Assembly: GCA_024231955.1 (NCBI GenBank)
Contig: JAAEPZ010000433.1
Location: 1 to 64,000 of the forward strand
From: a bacterium
GTDB taxonomy: Bacteria > Krumholzibacteriota > Krumholzibacteriia > JACNKJ01
Direction: 5' to 3'
Length of the DNA stretch: 64,000 nucleotides
The notes under the pieces are model-generated. The model saw only the letters and a program-made list of their open reading frames with translations. It was not told where the DNA came from and made no database searches. The translations under genes and the position numbers were made by a program. Of the stretch, positions 34,474 to 43,599 are shown one piece after another. Each line of letters starts with the position of its first letter. The stretch's first letter is position 1.

Positions 34474-36532
34474 CGTCGACCTCCTTCTCACTGAATGCGC
34501 CAAGCGGTATCTCGGCCACCAGCGGCCGGTTCGTGCTGGGGGAGACATCCGCCAGGTCCACACCCTCTTCGCGGAAGATCCGCAGCAGCAGCTCCCCGCA
34601 GGTCTTGCCGCCGCAACCACCCATGGTCGGCCGCACCAGGGCTTTGAGCTGGTTGACGTCACGCACGCCGGCGCGAATCTCCCTGACGATCTCGCTCTTC
34701 CGAACCCGCTCACACCGGCAGACGATCGGATCCTCGTCCTCGCTCGGCAGGGCCTTATCGACAAGCTCCGAGTCCTTACGAACCAGGAAACCCGACACCC
34801 TCGTCCGTTCGGCGAACGGCACCTCGAGCATCAGCAGACGACGACGATCCTGATCGGGGCGTTCCCGCACCGCAATCACCCGCCCCATACCGACCGGTTC
34901 GCCGTCCATGTCCACCGTTCTCACCTCACCGCCGAGCCGAATCATCTCGTCGCCAAACTCGAACGGCAGAATCAACAGCGCCAGCTTGCCGTCGGGATCG
35001 TAATCCTCACACACCAGATTGATCGCCAGCCCCGGGCATCGTGAAACACAATTGGCGCATCCCAGGCAATCGCCCTCATATTCGGGCAGCCCCATGATCC
35101 CCTCCATTTTGATCAGTCCCTCGGGACAGGCGGCGGAACACGGGTTGCAGGGGATCTCCTGCACGCACCGGATAACGGGGTAGATCTTTTCGCTGATCTG
35201 CGGCGGCTTCCAGGTAACCAGCTTGCCGGGTTTGCTGCGCAACACCTCCGCGAGCGGCTCCCAGTGTTCGGGAATCTCGACGGGGACACCCATGTCCCGC
35301 GCCAGTTTTCGCCCCATGATCCGTCCGGAGAAGATCGCGGCCGAAGCCTCGGCCACCTCCTCCGAATCCCCGGCGGCATAGACCTTGAGCCCATACTCAC
35401 GCGCCTTGACCAGGATCTCATCCACGGGACTCAAGCCGACGGCGATGAGCAGCGTATCCGCCTCAAACGTCTGCTCCGTGCCGGGCACGGGCTGGAAGCG
35501 CTCATCCACCTGGGCGATGGTCACCCGCTCCAGCGTCTCCTCACCCCAGGCCTTGATCACGGTGTGGCTCGTCCAGATCGGTACACCCAGACGCTTGAGT
35601 TTGTCGGCGTGCACTTTGTAGCCGCCGCACTCGGGCAGCCCCTCGACCAGACCCACGACATCGATGCCCGCCTGGAGCGCGTGATAGCCGCCGATCAGAC
35701 CGACGTTGCCGCCGCCCAGGATGAACAGCTTCTCGGTGGGACGCACCAGGTCGCGATTGACCAGAGTCTGAAACGCGCCCGCGCCGTAGACGCCGGGCAG
35801 GTCGCCTCCGGGGAAGGCCAGCGCCTTCTCGCGGGCGCCCATGGCGATCAAAATCCGCTCGGGGGTAACGAGCTTGTAGCCGTCGGGGGTGGACACGCCG
35901 ACCTTGCCGTCCCAGAAGACGCCAACGGCTGTGGCTTCGGTCCACACTTCGATATTGTCAATCTCCTCGACGCCGTCGGACAGGATATAACCGATATCCA
36001 CGCCGCGCGTGCCGGCCCAGCAGTCTGCGACCGAACCGAAGAAGCCGTGGGTCTGCAGAGTCAACTTGCCGCCCAGCTCCGGTTTGTCGTCGATGATCAG
36101 AACCTTGACCCCCACCTTGGCCATCTCGATCGCGGCGCAGAGTCCGGCGGGTCCGCCGCCGATCACCAGCACGGGCACCTGAACATCGGCGGGGCGCACA
36201 TGGTTGCCCACCGCGCTGTCCAAGGGCAACGGCGGGTTGCCCTCCGCGCTCTCCACCTTCATCCCCGGCCGCACCGCAACCATGCAGGACTTCACCGCCC
36301 GGCCATCGGCCAGCACGGTGCACTGTGAGCACTGGCCGTTGGCGCAGAAGATCCCCTGAGGTCCCTGGTCCCGGTGGTGATGACCGAAGACCGACACCCC
36401 CGCGGCGAAGAGCGCCGTGGCGATCATCTCGCCCGGCCGTCCGTGATAGGGCTTGCCGTTGAAGGTGAACTCGACACTCGCCCCCTCCAGCGGCTGGAGG
36501 ATCGGGTGGGACTGAATCCGTTTCTCGTTCAT
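34463..36532 (-). CDS. FAD/NAD(P) and multi-iron-sulfur electron-transfer subunit (sarcosine oxidase alpha/HcnAB-like)
   Basis: A 689-residue fused electron-transfer protein. Order: a [2Fe-2S] ferredoxin-like domain (about 20-95, GIFCANGQCSQCTV), a two-dinucleotide-binding flavoprotein domain (about 115-430, VLVIGGGPAGLCAAIEMAK and FILGGGNVGLIGG), a 2x[4Fe-4S] ferredoxin (about 455-510, CNPCSAACPEG and CLGCANCVSRCPG), and a BFD-like [2Fe-2S] domain near the end (VCRCERVRKSEIVREI, GGCGGKTCG). This extends the HcnA-HcnB layout by the 4Fe-4S module and links the DAO subunit downstream to the NuoEF-like subunits upstream. The ATG at 36532 has AGGTG five bases upstream and overlaps the preceding gene region. 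It probably moves electrons between DAO and NAD. Confidence 0.85.
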   Translation of the reverse strand: MNEKRIQSHPILQPLEGASVEFTFNGKPYHGRPGEMIATALFAAGVSVFGHHHRDQGPQGIFCANGQCSQCTVLADGRAVKSCMVAVRPGMKVESAEGNPPLPLDSAVGNHVRPADVQVPVLVIGGGPAGLCAAIEMAKVGVKVLIIDDKPELGGKLTLQTHGFFGSVADCWAGTRGVDIGYILSDGVEEIDNIEVWTEATAVGVFWDGKVGVSTPDGYKLVTPERILIAMGAREKALAFPGGDLPGVYGAGAFQTLVNRDLVRPTEKLFILGGGNVGLIGGYHALQAGIDVVGLVEGLPECGGYKVHADKLKRLGVPIWTSHTVIKAWGEETLERVTIAQVDERFQPVPGTEQTFEADTLLIAVGLSPVDEILVKAREYGLKVYAAGDSEEVAEASAAIFSGRIMGRKLARDMGVPVEIPEHWEPLAEVLRSKPGKLVTWKPPQISEKIYPVIRCVQEIPCNPCSAACPEGLIKMEGIMGLPEYEGDCLGCANCVSRCPGLAINLVCEDYDPDGKLALLILPFEFGDEMIRLGGEVRTVDMDGEPVGMGRVIAVRERPDQDRRRLLMLEVPFAERTRVSGFLVRKDSELVDKALPSEDEDPIVCRCERVRKSEIVREIRAGVRDVNQLKALVRPTMGGCGGKTCGELLLRIFREEGVDLADVSPSTNRPLVAEIPLGAFSEKEVDDAR

Positions 36533-36534
36533 GA

Positions 36535-38484
36535 TCACACCTGCCTTTCGGCCAGGTCAGCCGCAACCAGGCCGGAAGCCAGGAGCGGTCGGATGTGCGT
36601 GCCGCGCCAGGCGCCTTCGCGCCCGAGCAGGAGATACTGTATCAGCTGACGGGGACCGGCGAGCAGCAGGGCCTCGGCCCCGGCGCTTTCGGCCTGCGTC
36701 AGGATCCGGTTCAGGGCCTGGCGCTCCCCGTCGGTAATCGTCATGCGCAGCCCCACTTCGGGCAGCGATTCCGTGGCTACCACAGTGTGGCCCTGTGCGC
36801 GGGCGACTGCGGCGACATTCTCCAGTGCGGGATCCACAGCAACCGTACGCACCGTTTCGGTCTTGAGCTCACCGACCCTTTCCAGCAGGAGATCGGTGAC
36901 CAAAGTGATATCGACTCCCGCGTCCCGGGCGGCCTTCACTCCGACGGGACAGAACCCGTAGAACTTGCTGCCGGGATAGAGATCGACCATACCGTCGATC
37001 TTGCCCTGAAAACCGCTGACGGCAATACCGGCCTCGATGCCCAGCTTGCGCAAAACCGCAAGAGTATCGACAAGGATGTCGACCAGCCCATCACCGCGCA
37101 ACCATTCGCCGAGCAGGATGTCCAGCCAGGGGATAGCCTTCGCCAGCAGCACCGGCTCACCGGGTTTGGCCAGCGGCAGCCCCTTCTCCTCGAGCCAGGC
37201 CTCGGCCGCGATCTTCAGCTCCGGACGACCACACAACCACTTCACCAGCGGCAGTATCGAATCGAGCGAATCGTTCAGCTCATCCCCGAAACGTTCGGCG
37301 AGAGGGGTGGGCGGCAGCTCATTGAGAACTTCGTCGATGGCCGCAAAGGGACCATCCTGACCGGCATCCGGTTCGACGAAGCGGAGACGCTCCGCGCCCA
37401 GGCCGACCATCTGCGCCAGATCATCCATCCGTTCGACCAGAACACGCGCGTGATCCTCCGCACCGTTGAGACGACAGGTCTCCTGGTGGCGACCCAACAC
37501 CAGCACGCCGTTGTAGCCGCGTCCCAGGGCGCCCAGCAGCATCGCGGGACTCACGGCGCCCGTACAGGGCAGCTCCAGGACCCGAACATTGTCCGGCAGA
37601 GTCGGAGCGGCGTGTCCCGTCAAATTGGAACGGCCGCAGGCGATGACCAGCAACTCGCCGGCCCGTGCCGGCAGATCGCGTTGCGAAGCAATCTGTTTGA
37701 TCGCTCCACTCGGGCAGGCCGCCACACACACGCCGCAACCACGGCAGACATCCTCTCGAATCTCGGCGAAGGCGATGCCATCCTTTTTGTGGACGACCCG
37801 GGGGATGCTGAAGGGGCATGCCTCTTCGCATGCGCCGCAGGCGCGGCACTCGTCAACGGCGACGTGTGCGGTCGCCAGCGGGAAATCGCGCTCCCAGATC
37901 CGCAGCACCCCCTCCGACCTTGTCACCGGTATATGGTTGGTGGGGCAGATCATGGCGCAGGAGGAGCAACCGACACAGTCGTCGGGCAGAGTATCCGCGA
38001 ATGTGCCGACTATTTTCTCGCTGCCACGCCCCATCGTGGCGATCGCCGCGGTGGCGTAGGAATCGCAGACCCGCGTGCACATGCCGCAGAGGATGCAGGT
38101 TTCGTCGCCGGCGATGAAGCGGGAGGTATCGACACCCAGTTTGACGGCCAGGTCCCGCACCGCGGGCACCTCGGGGCAGCGAGCGTACAGCGCCTCCATC
38201 GTCATCCGCCGATAACGGAGTACAGCCTCGGAGGTGGTGAGGAATGTCATCCCCTCGTCCACCGGATAGTTGCACGCGGTGACGAACTTGCTCCAGCCGT
38301 CGCGCACCTCTTCGACCAGGCAGAGGCGACAGGCGCCCGCCGGCTCCAACGCTTCGTGATGACAGAGAGTCGGGATGGAGATCCCCAATTCACGCGCCAC
38401 CGTGAGCAAAGGCGCACGATAGACAGCCTGAACCTGACGGCCGTCAATCGTGATGTTTACCATCTTTGAAGTTTGCTTGGACAT
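36535..38484 (-). CDS. NuoG/HydA-like iron-sulfur subunit fused to an MvhD domain
   Basis: A 649-residue iron-sulfur protein. The N-terminus has the [2Fe-2S], His-Cys and 4Fe-4S pattern of NuoG and of bifurcating hydrogenase HydA (PTLCHHEALEPAGACRLCLVE, CILCGMCTRVC, CVGCSSCAMICP). A further pair of 4Fe-4S clusters follows (CRACGACEEACP, CRGCGVCVAACP). Instead of a molybdopterin or H-cluster domain, the next part (about 280-390) resembles MvhD, the [2Fe-2S] subunit that links hydrogenase to heterodisulfide reductase (LLVIACGRSN, RVLELPCTGAV, GYNGVLVLGRHQETCRLN). The last 250 residues are unclassified helices and one 4Fe-4S-reductase-like stretch. The start at 38484, six bases after the preceding stop, has GGAAGTGAG upstream. 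It is the likely wiring hub of the complex. Confidence 0.82.
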   Translation of the reverse strand: MSKQTSKMVNITIDGRQVQAVYRAPLLTVARELGISIPTLCHHEALEPAGACRLCLVEEVRDGWSKFVTACNYPVDEGMTFLTTSEAVLRYRRMTMEALYARCPEVPAVRDLAVKLGVDTSRFIAGDETCILCGMCTRVCDSYATAAIATMGRGSEKIVGTFADTLPDDCVGCSSCAMICPTNHIPVTRSEGVLRIWERDFPLATAHVAVDECRACGACEEACPFSIPRVVHKKDGIAFAEIREDVCRGCGVCVAACPSGAIKQIASQRDLPARAGELLVIACGRSNLTGHAAPTLPDNVRVLELPCTGAVSPAMLLGALGRGYNGVLVLGRHQETCRLNGAEDHARVLVERMDDLAQMVGLGAERLRFVEPDAGQDGPFAAIDEVLNELPPTPLAERFGDELNDSLDSILPLVKWLCGRPELKIAAEAWLEEKGLPLAKPGEPVLLAKAIPWLDILLGEWLRGDGLVDILVDTLAVLRKLGIEAGIAVSGFQGKIDGMVDLYPGSKFYGFCPVGVKAARDAGVDITLVTDLLLERVGELKTETVRTVAVDPALENVAAVARAQGHTVVATESLPEVGLRMTITDGERQALNRILTQAESAGAEALLLAGPRQLIQYLLLGREGAWRGTHIRPLLASGLVAADLAERQV

Positions 38485-38489
38485 TTCAC

Positions 38490-40346
38490 TCACTTCCGGC
38501 TGATCGCGTGATGCCTGCAGGCCGAGAGACAGGCTCCGCACTTGATACAGGAATCCGCATCCAGGTTATGAACGTGCCTGGTTTCTCCGGTGATGCACGC
38601 TTCGGGACATGCCTTGACGCAGGCGTGACAACCGTTGCAGATCTCCGGGTCGATCGAGTAGGTGATCAATTCGCGACAGGCACCCGCCGGGCAGCGTCGC
38701 TCCACGATATGGGCCTCGTATTCATCCCTGAAGTAGCGGATGGTGCTCGCAACCGGATTGGCGGCCGAGCCCCCCAGCGCGCAGAGTGAGGAGGCGGACA
38801 TCCAGTCCCCGATCTCCAGCAGAAGATCAATGTCCTCCAAAACGCCGCGCCCCTCGGTGATCCTGGTCAGAATATCCAGTGCGGTTTTCAACCCCTCGCG
38901 GCACGGGACGCATTTGCCGCAGGATTCCTCTTTGAGGAAGGCGATGAAGTAGCGCGCCACATCGACCATGCAGGTGGTCTCGTCCATGACGATCATCCCG
39001 CCCGAGCCCATCATCGAACCGACCTCGGTCAGCTTCTGGAAATCCACCTCCAGGCCGAGCATCCCTTCGGGGATGCAGCCGCCCGAGGGGCCGCCGGTCT
39101 GGACGGCCTTGAACTTCCGGCCACCCGGAATGCCGCCGCCGACACCGTAGACGATCTCCCGCAGGGTGATCCCCATCGGCACCTCAACCAGACCCGTATT
39201 GTTGATCTGGCCCACCAGCGAAAAGATCTTGGTCCCCTTGCTCCCCTCACTGCCGATGGACGCGTATTCCGCAGCCCCGCCAAGGATGATCGGCGGCACA
39301 TTGGCCCAGGTCTCGACATTATTCAGAGTCGTCGGACGATCGAAGAGGCCCTGTTCGACGGTGTGGACATACTTGGCCCGCGGTTCCCCCGCCTGCCCTT
39401 CGAGTGAGGCCATAAGCGCGGTCGATTCGCCGCAGACGAAAGCGCCCCCGCCGCGGCTGATCCGAATATCGAACGAGAAGCCGGAGCCCAGGATGTCGTC
39501 CCCCAGCAAGCCGGCGGCCCGCGCCTGCTCCAGCGCCTCCTCCAGTCGCTTCACGGCCAGAGGGTATTCGTGACGGACGTAGACGAAGCCCTCATCCGCT
39601 CCGATCGCCCAGGCGCCGATGATCAGCCCCTCGATGATCCCGTGCGGATTGCCCTCCAGCAGGCTGCGGTCCATGAACGCGCCTGGATCCCCCTCGTCCG
39701 CATTGCAGATCACGTACTTGTGCTCCCCCGCCGCGGCGCGACAGGAGCGCCACTTGCGCCCGGCCAGGAAACCGCCGCCACCCCGGCCACGGAGTCCGGA
39801 CGCGACAACCTCCTCGATCACCTCGTCGGGTTTCATGTCGAGCAACGCCTTGCTCATTGCGGCGTAGCCGTCGATGGCCAGGTAGTCGGTCAGATTCACG
39901 GGATCGATATAGCCGTTCTGTCCGAAGATCCGACGGGTCTGCTCGCCGTAGAAGGGGATCTGCTGCTCATGAGCAATCAACTCTCCATCCACCGGGTTGC
40001 GATACAGCAAACGCTCGATGATCTCGCCGCCGGCCACCGTCGTACCGACGATCTCCTTGACATCCGCGACCTTGACCTTCGGGTAAAAGACATCGTCCGG
40101 ACGGACAACCACGATGGGACCCTGTTCGCAGAAGCCGTTGCAGCCGGTGACGACCAGCTTCACGGTGTCGGTCAACCCCTGCGCGGCCAGTTCGGCGCGA
40201 AGCGCCTCCCCCACCTCGGCGCAACCGGCGGCCTGGCAACCGGTACCGCCGCAGACTGTGACACTGCGTCTCCGCTCGGGGTGATCGACAATCGCCTCGG
40301 CCCGCAGATTCTCAAGAGCGGCGGCGTCGGTAATGCGTCCAATCAT
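38490..40346 (-). CDS. NuoF/HydB-like NADH-binding flavoprotein with extra iron-sulfur domains
   Basis: A 618-residue subunit with the HydB/HndC layout. An N-terminal thioredoxin-like [2Fe-2S] domain (about 25-110, VCGGTGCQAAGC, VTGCNGFCEQG) is followed by the NuoF core with FMN and NADH sites (GLRGRGGGGFLAGRKW, CNADEGDPGAF, GAFVCGESTAL), the N3 4Fe-4S ligands (ESCGKCVPCREG plus a later Cys) and a C-terminal 2x[4Fe-4S] ferredoxin (CNGCHACVKACP, CIKCGACLSACR). This layout is that of electron-bifurcating hydrogenases and formate dehydrogenases rather than complex I. It reduces NAD or oxidises NADH in the cytoplasm. Its ATG overlaps the stop of nuoE-like (ATGA), with GGAGGAG upstream. Confidence 0.92.
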   Translation of the reverse strand: MIGRITDAAALENLRAEAIVDHPERRRSVTVCGGTGCQAAGCAEVGEALRAELAAQGLTDTVKLVVTGCNGFCEQGPIVVVRPDDVFYPKVKVADVKEIVGTTVAGGEIIERLLYRNPVDGELIAHEQQIPFYGEQTRRIFGQNGYIDPVNLTDYLAIDGYAAMSKALLDMKPDEVIEEVVASGLRGRGGGGFLAGRKWRSCRAAAGEHKYVICNADEGDPGAFMDRSLLEGNPHGIIEGLIIGAWAIGADEGFVYVRHEYPLAVKRLEEALEQARAAGLLGDDILGSGFSFDIRISRGGGAFVCGESTALMASLEGQAGEPRAKYVHTVEQGLFDRPTTLNNVETWANVPPIILGGAAEYASIGSEGSKGTKIFSLVGQINNTGLVEVPMGITLREIVYGVGGGIPGGRKFKAVQTGGPSGGCIPEGMLGLEVDFQKLTEVGSMMGSGGMIVMDETTCMVDVARYFIAFLKEESCGKCVPCREGLKTALDILTRITEGRGVLEDIDLLLEIGDWMSASSLCALGGSAANPVASTIRYFRDEYEAHIVERRCPAGACRELITYSIDPEICNGCHACVKACPEACITGETRHVHNLDADSCIKCGACLSACRHHAISRK

Positions 40347-40828
40347 GACCGCTCCTCCCCGGCGGAAGTCGTGTCGCTCGCCGCCCTCTTTTTGATCTTG
40401 CGGATCAGACGACTCATCTTCTGCACGTTCATGTGCCCGAAATGTTCCTCATCCACCTCGACGACAGGTCCGATGGCGCACGCGCCGACGCAACCCACAC
40501 TCTGCAGCGTGAACTCGCCGTCCGCGGAGGTCTCGCCGTCCTTGATCCCCAGCTCCCGCTCGGCGGCGGCCAGGATCAGGGAGCCCTGCCGCACATGGCA
40601 GGCCGTGCCCATGCAGACACGGATCAGATGACGTCCCCGCGGCTTGAGGCTGAGTACGTTGTAGAAGGTGGCGACGGAATAAACCTGTGCGCGAGAGATC
40701 TCCAACCTTGTCGAGATCTCCTCAAGCGCATCCTGTGGGAGATAGCCGAACTCGGACTGAAGGTCCTGAAGGATCATAACCAGACTGGTACGATCCTGCG
40801 GATACCTGGAAAGGATCTGTTCTAGCAT
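40343..40828 (-). CDS. NuoE-like [2Fe-2S] thioredoxin-fold subunit
   Basis: A 161-residue subunit, first gene of the operon. A helical N-terminus (about 1-75, LQDLQSEFGYLPQDALEEIS) precedes the thioredoxin-like fold with the four cluster ligands in CMGTACHVRQG and CVGACAIGP. NuoE partners NuoF in complex I, bifurcating hydrogenases and formate dehydrogenases, and carries a [2Fe-2S] cluster near the flavin. All four cysteines are present. It overlaps the NuoF/HydB-like gene by four bases. The ribosome binding site (AGGTCAA) is weak. No membrane subunits of complex I are in the window, so the complex is predicted to be soluble. Confidence 0.93.
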   Translation of the reverse strand: MLEQILSRYPQDRTSLVMILQDLQSEFGYLPQDALEEISTRLEISRAQVYSVATFYNVLSLKPRGRHLIRVCMGTACHVRQGSLILAAAERELGIKDGETSADGEFTLQSVGCVGACAIGPVVEVDEEHFGHMNVQKMSRLIRKIKKRAASDTTSAGEERS

Positions 40829-41292
40829 TTGACCTGCCTTGCACCCAGCGATGCAGTTGATCGCAGAGCAGACCGGGGAGATAAGAATTTCGTGTGTATT
40901 CTGGCAAGCAGCCAGGTATGGCCGGGTTCTTCGTGAGTACCCTGGGCGCGAATAAATTAGCTAAAGAGGCAGCCGAAGACAATACTTTCCGTGGTCCCGA
41001 GATGATTCTCCCCCCTCCGGCAACCTCATTGCACCATTAATACAATCCCGGGAGAGCATCAGGCCAGAGCCGTATTGTCGATCCTGGATAGGGGGAGTGC
41101 GGGCTCCCCGCAAGCTGGTGCACGGCCGATGTCATCACCTTTTGCATTAATCCGGTATTCCGGGTATGTTGTTGCTGCCTTGGCGAGCGGGAGCCCCGGT
41201 GACGGGTTCCGTCGGGATTGAAATCTTTACCCGACACAACAATCGGGGCGCCTGGACTCCGGGTTCCATTCAGCAAGTGAGAGGATCAGTCG
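40829..41292. other. Divergent intergenic region (about 460 bases)
   Basis: It separates the dehydrogenase operon from a divergent GT4 gene and should contain both promoters. A possible minus-strand promoter (TTGCCA, 17 bases, TTATCT near 40885-40915) is too weak to list separately. No RNA gene or riboswitch was recognised. Confidence 0.4.
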
Positions 41293-42339
41293 ATGCGGAT
41301 TGCTTTCCTGGGAGATGCATCTCTCGGTCATGTTCAGCGCTGGGTCAGCTTCTTCAACGAGCGTGGCCACGAGGTGCTGCTCCTCTCCTACGAGGATACC
41401 GACGCCTGCGCTTTCTCCACAATCCGATTGCAGGGACACTCCGGATTCAAGACCCTGAATGTACTGCTCGATCTTCCCGGAATCAGGCGGCATCTGGCCG
41501 CGTTCAAACCCGACGTGGTCAACGGACTCTATGCCGGTGCCTACGGCCTTACCGCCGTGCTCAGCTCCTACCCTTCGGTCGTATCGGCGCTGGGGTCCGA
41601 CCTACTTGTCGACTACGCCAACTCGCGTGTCCATCGCACCCTGACCGGGTACTCCCTCCGCAACGCCAATCTGGTGACGACCGATGCCCAGCTGCTGTCG
41701 GATATCGCCATAGCCGCCGGCGCCCGGTCGGAGGTTGTCCTGACCGCCTATTTCGGTATCGACGACACTCTATTCCATCCACCGGAGCCCCCCAGGGCCG
41801 GCGTCGAGCCGATCCTCATCAGCACCCGCAATCTCTATCGGCTGTATCGGGTGGATGTTCTCATCGAGGCTCTGGCACTGGTGAGGCGCAAGTACCCGGC
41901 GCAAGCCGTCATCTGTGGCGACGGCCCCGAGCGTGCAGCCCTGGAGGCCCAGGCCGCCAGTCTCGATGTCGCCGAAGCCTGCACGTTCATGGGACGCCAG
42001 ACTCCCGAAGAGATTGCCGACCTGCTGCGCAGTTCTGGGATCTACGTGAGCACATCCTCTTCAGACTCCACTTCGGTGTCGTTGCTGGAGGCCATGGGCA
42101 CGGGGTTGCCGCCCGTGGTGTCGGACATCCCGGCCAATCGCGAATGGTTGCTCGAGGGGGAGAATGGTCTCTATTTCCCGGTCGGCGACGCCGCCACCCT
42201 GGCTGCATGTGTCGAGCGGTTGCTCACGGATATCGAACTGGCTGCGGCGCAACGGGAGCGCAACCTGGAAATTATCCGGGCCAGGGGCCTCTGGTCACGC
42301 AATATGGAGCAGGTGGAGGCAGCCTTCAGGGCTTTGTAG
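41293..42339 (+). CDS. Family-4 glycosyltransferase (GT-B fold)
   Basis: A 348-residue cytoplasmic transferase, expected to add an NDP-sugar to a lipid or glycan acceptor. The N-terminal domain opens MRIAFLGDASLGHVQRWVSF. The C-terminal domain has the donor-binding pattern ILISTRNLYRLYRVDVLIEA, AVICGDGPERAALEAQA, TFMGRQTPEEIADLL and the ExxxxxE-like SDSTSVSLLEAMGTGLPPVVSD, with Asn-Arg-Glu after it. Residue 305 onwards is the C-terminal helix. The start has GAGAGG eight bases upstream. It is a single gene, convergent with a flavoprotein gene 25 bases away. The acceptor is unknown. Confidence 0.85.
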   Translation: MRIAFLGDASLGHVQRWVSFFNERGHEVLLLSYEDTDACAFSTIRLQGHSGFKTLNVLLDLPGIRRHLAAFKPDVVNGLYAGAYGLTAVLSSYPSVVSALGSDLLVDYANSRVHRTLTGYSLRNANLVTTDAQLLSDIAIAAGARSEVVLTAYFGIDDTLFHPPEPPRAGVEPILISTRNLYRLYRVDVLIEALALVRRKYPAQAVICGDGPERAALEAQAASLDVAEACTFMGRQTPEEIADLLRSSGIYVSTSSSDSTSVSLLEAMGTGLPPVVSDIPANREWLLEGENGLYFPVGDAATLAACVERLLTDIELAAAQRERNLEIIRARGLWSRNMEQVEAAFRAL

Positions 42340-42363
42340 CCCGATGTTTCCCAATGAGGTCAA

Positions 42364-43599
42364 TTACCCGACAGCGGATTGGGCGGCCAGCCAACCGGTC
42401 GAAAATGCCGCCTGTACATTGTAACCGCCGGTGTCCGCATTGATGTCGAGCAATTCCCCCGCGAAATAGAGTCCGCGCGTCAGCTTCGACTCCATTGTCT
42501 TGGGGTTCACCTCAGACAGCTCCACACCCCCCGCCGTTACGATGGCCTCATTCAGTGGTCTGTGCCCCGTGATGACGAACCTGAAATCCTTGAGCCAGAT
42601 CCGAAGACGCCTCCGCTGCTCCGCCGTAACCTGATGACAGGGGAGATCGATCGGGATCTCCGTCGCCGAGGCGCAGACGGGGATCAGTTTTCGCGGGGCC
42701 AGATCCCTGAGCATGGTGCCGAACTTGCGGCGATTCTGATAGGCGAGATCACGGAGCAGACGATCATCCACCTGTTTATGCTCCAGCGCCGGCTTGAGGT
42801 CGATGGAGAGCTCAGGAGATCTCCCCTCCGCCAACAGATTGACCGCAATGTGACTCAGGGTCAGGATCACGGGGCCCGACGCGCCGAAATGGGTGAACAC
42901 CATCTCACCGAAGGCCGATTCGATTTTACTGCCGTCGCACCAGATGGAGGCATCCACGTTGCGCAGACTCAGCCCCTGCAACCTTTCCGGGTACTCCCCT
43001 GCGCAACAGAGCGGCACCAGCGCCGGACGAATCGGCACGATGCTGTGCCCCGCCGTCTGCGCCAGAGCATAGCCGTCACCGGTGCTCCCCGTGGCCGAGT
43101 AGGAGGCTCCGCCCAGCGCGAGGATGACGGCATCGCCCCTCTCCACACCCTCTGCAGTCTCCACACCCACGACCCGCTCATCCTCGATCAGCAGACCCGA
43201 AACCTCATTTTTCAACCGCAGATCAACACCCTCCCGCCGCACCCAATCGTGGAGAGCATCGACGACATCCTGCGCTTTCTGAGACGCGGGAAAGATCCGG
43301 CCACCCCGCTCGACCACATGCTCGACTCCCAGATCGGTCAGATGGTCTAGCAGATGGCGGGTGAAGAAGTTGGCAAAGGCCGGGCGGAGGAAGCGCCCAC
43401 CCCTCTTGCCGAAGTGGCCGCAGAACTCCGCCATGGTTGCCGTATTGCCGACATTGCATCGCCCCTTGCCGGTGATGCGGAGCTTGCGGGCCGGGAGATG
43501 CATCTTCTCGAAGAGGATGACCTCCGCCCCGAGCCCAACCGCCCGCCCGGCAGCCAGCAACCCGGCTGCACCCGCCCCGACCACGATTACTTTCGACAT
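42364..43599 (-). CDS. BaiN/HI0933-family flavoprotein (YhiN-like)
   Basis: A 411-residue FAD-dependent NAD(P)-type oxidoreductase of the BaiN/YhiN family. The FAD motif is at the start (VIVVGAGAAGLLAAGRAVGLG), followed by the family marker RKLRITGKGRCNVGN. Near residue 165 lies ALGGASYSATGSTGDGYALA, and the C-terminus ends GLYFAGELLDINADTGGYNVQ. BaiN in clostridia reduces bile-acid intermediates, but most members have no known substrate. The ATG at 43599 fits the N-terminus of the family; GGGCGAG lies upstream. It is monocistronic and convergent with the GT4 gene. Confidence 0.88.
   Translation of the reverse strand: MSKVIVVGAGAAGLLAAGRAVGLGAEVILFEKMHLPARKLRITGKGRCNVGNTATMAEFCGHFGKRGGRFLRPAFANFFTRHLLDHLTDLGVEHVVERGGRIFPASQKAQDVVDALHDWVRREGVDLRLKNEVSGLLIEDERVVGVETAEGVERGDAVILALGGASYSATGSTGDGYALAQTAGHSIVPIRPALVPLCCAGEYPERLQGLSLRNVDASIWCDGSKIESAFGEMVFTHFGASGPVILTLSHIAVNLLAEGRSPELSIDLKPALEHKQVDDRLLRDLAYQNRRKFGTMLRDLAPRKLIPVCASATEIPIDLPCHQVTAEQRRRLRIWLKDFRFVITGHRPLNEAIVTAGGVELSEVNPKTMESKLTRGLYFAGELLDINADTGGYNVQAAFSTGWLAAQSAVG

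Noticed and set aside
36595..38469. Plus-strand frame of 624 codons opposite the NuoG-MvhD gene
   Set aside because: The minus strand carries regular cysteine motifs and operon overlaps; the plus frame has neither.
41166..42443. Plus-strand 425-codon frame overlapping the GT4 gene
   Set aside because: It is in another frame, has no ribosome binding site and no family pattern, while GT4 motifs are clear in the chosen frame.
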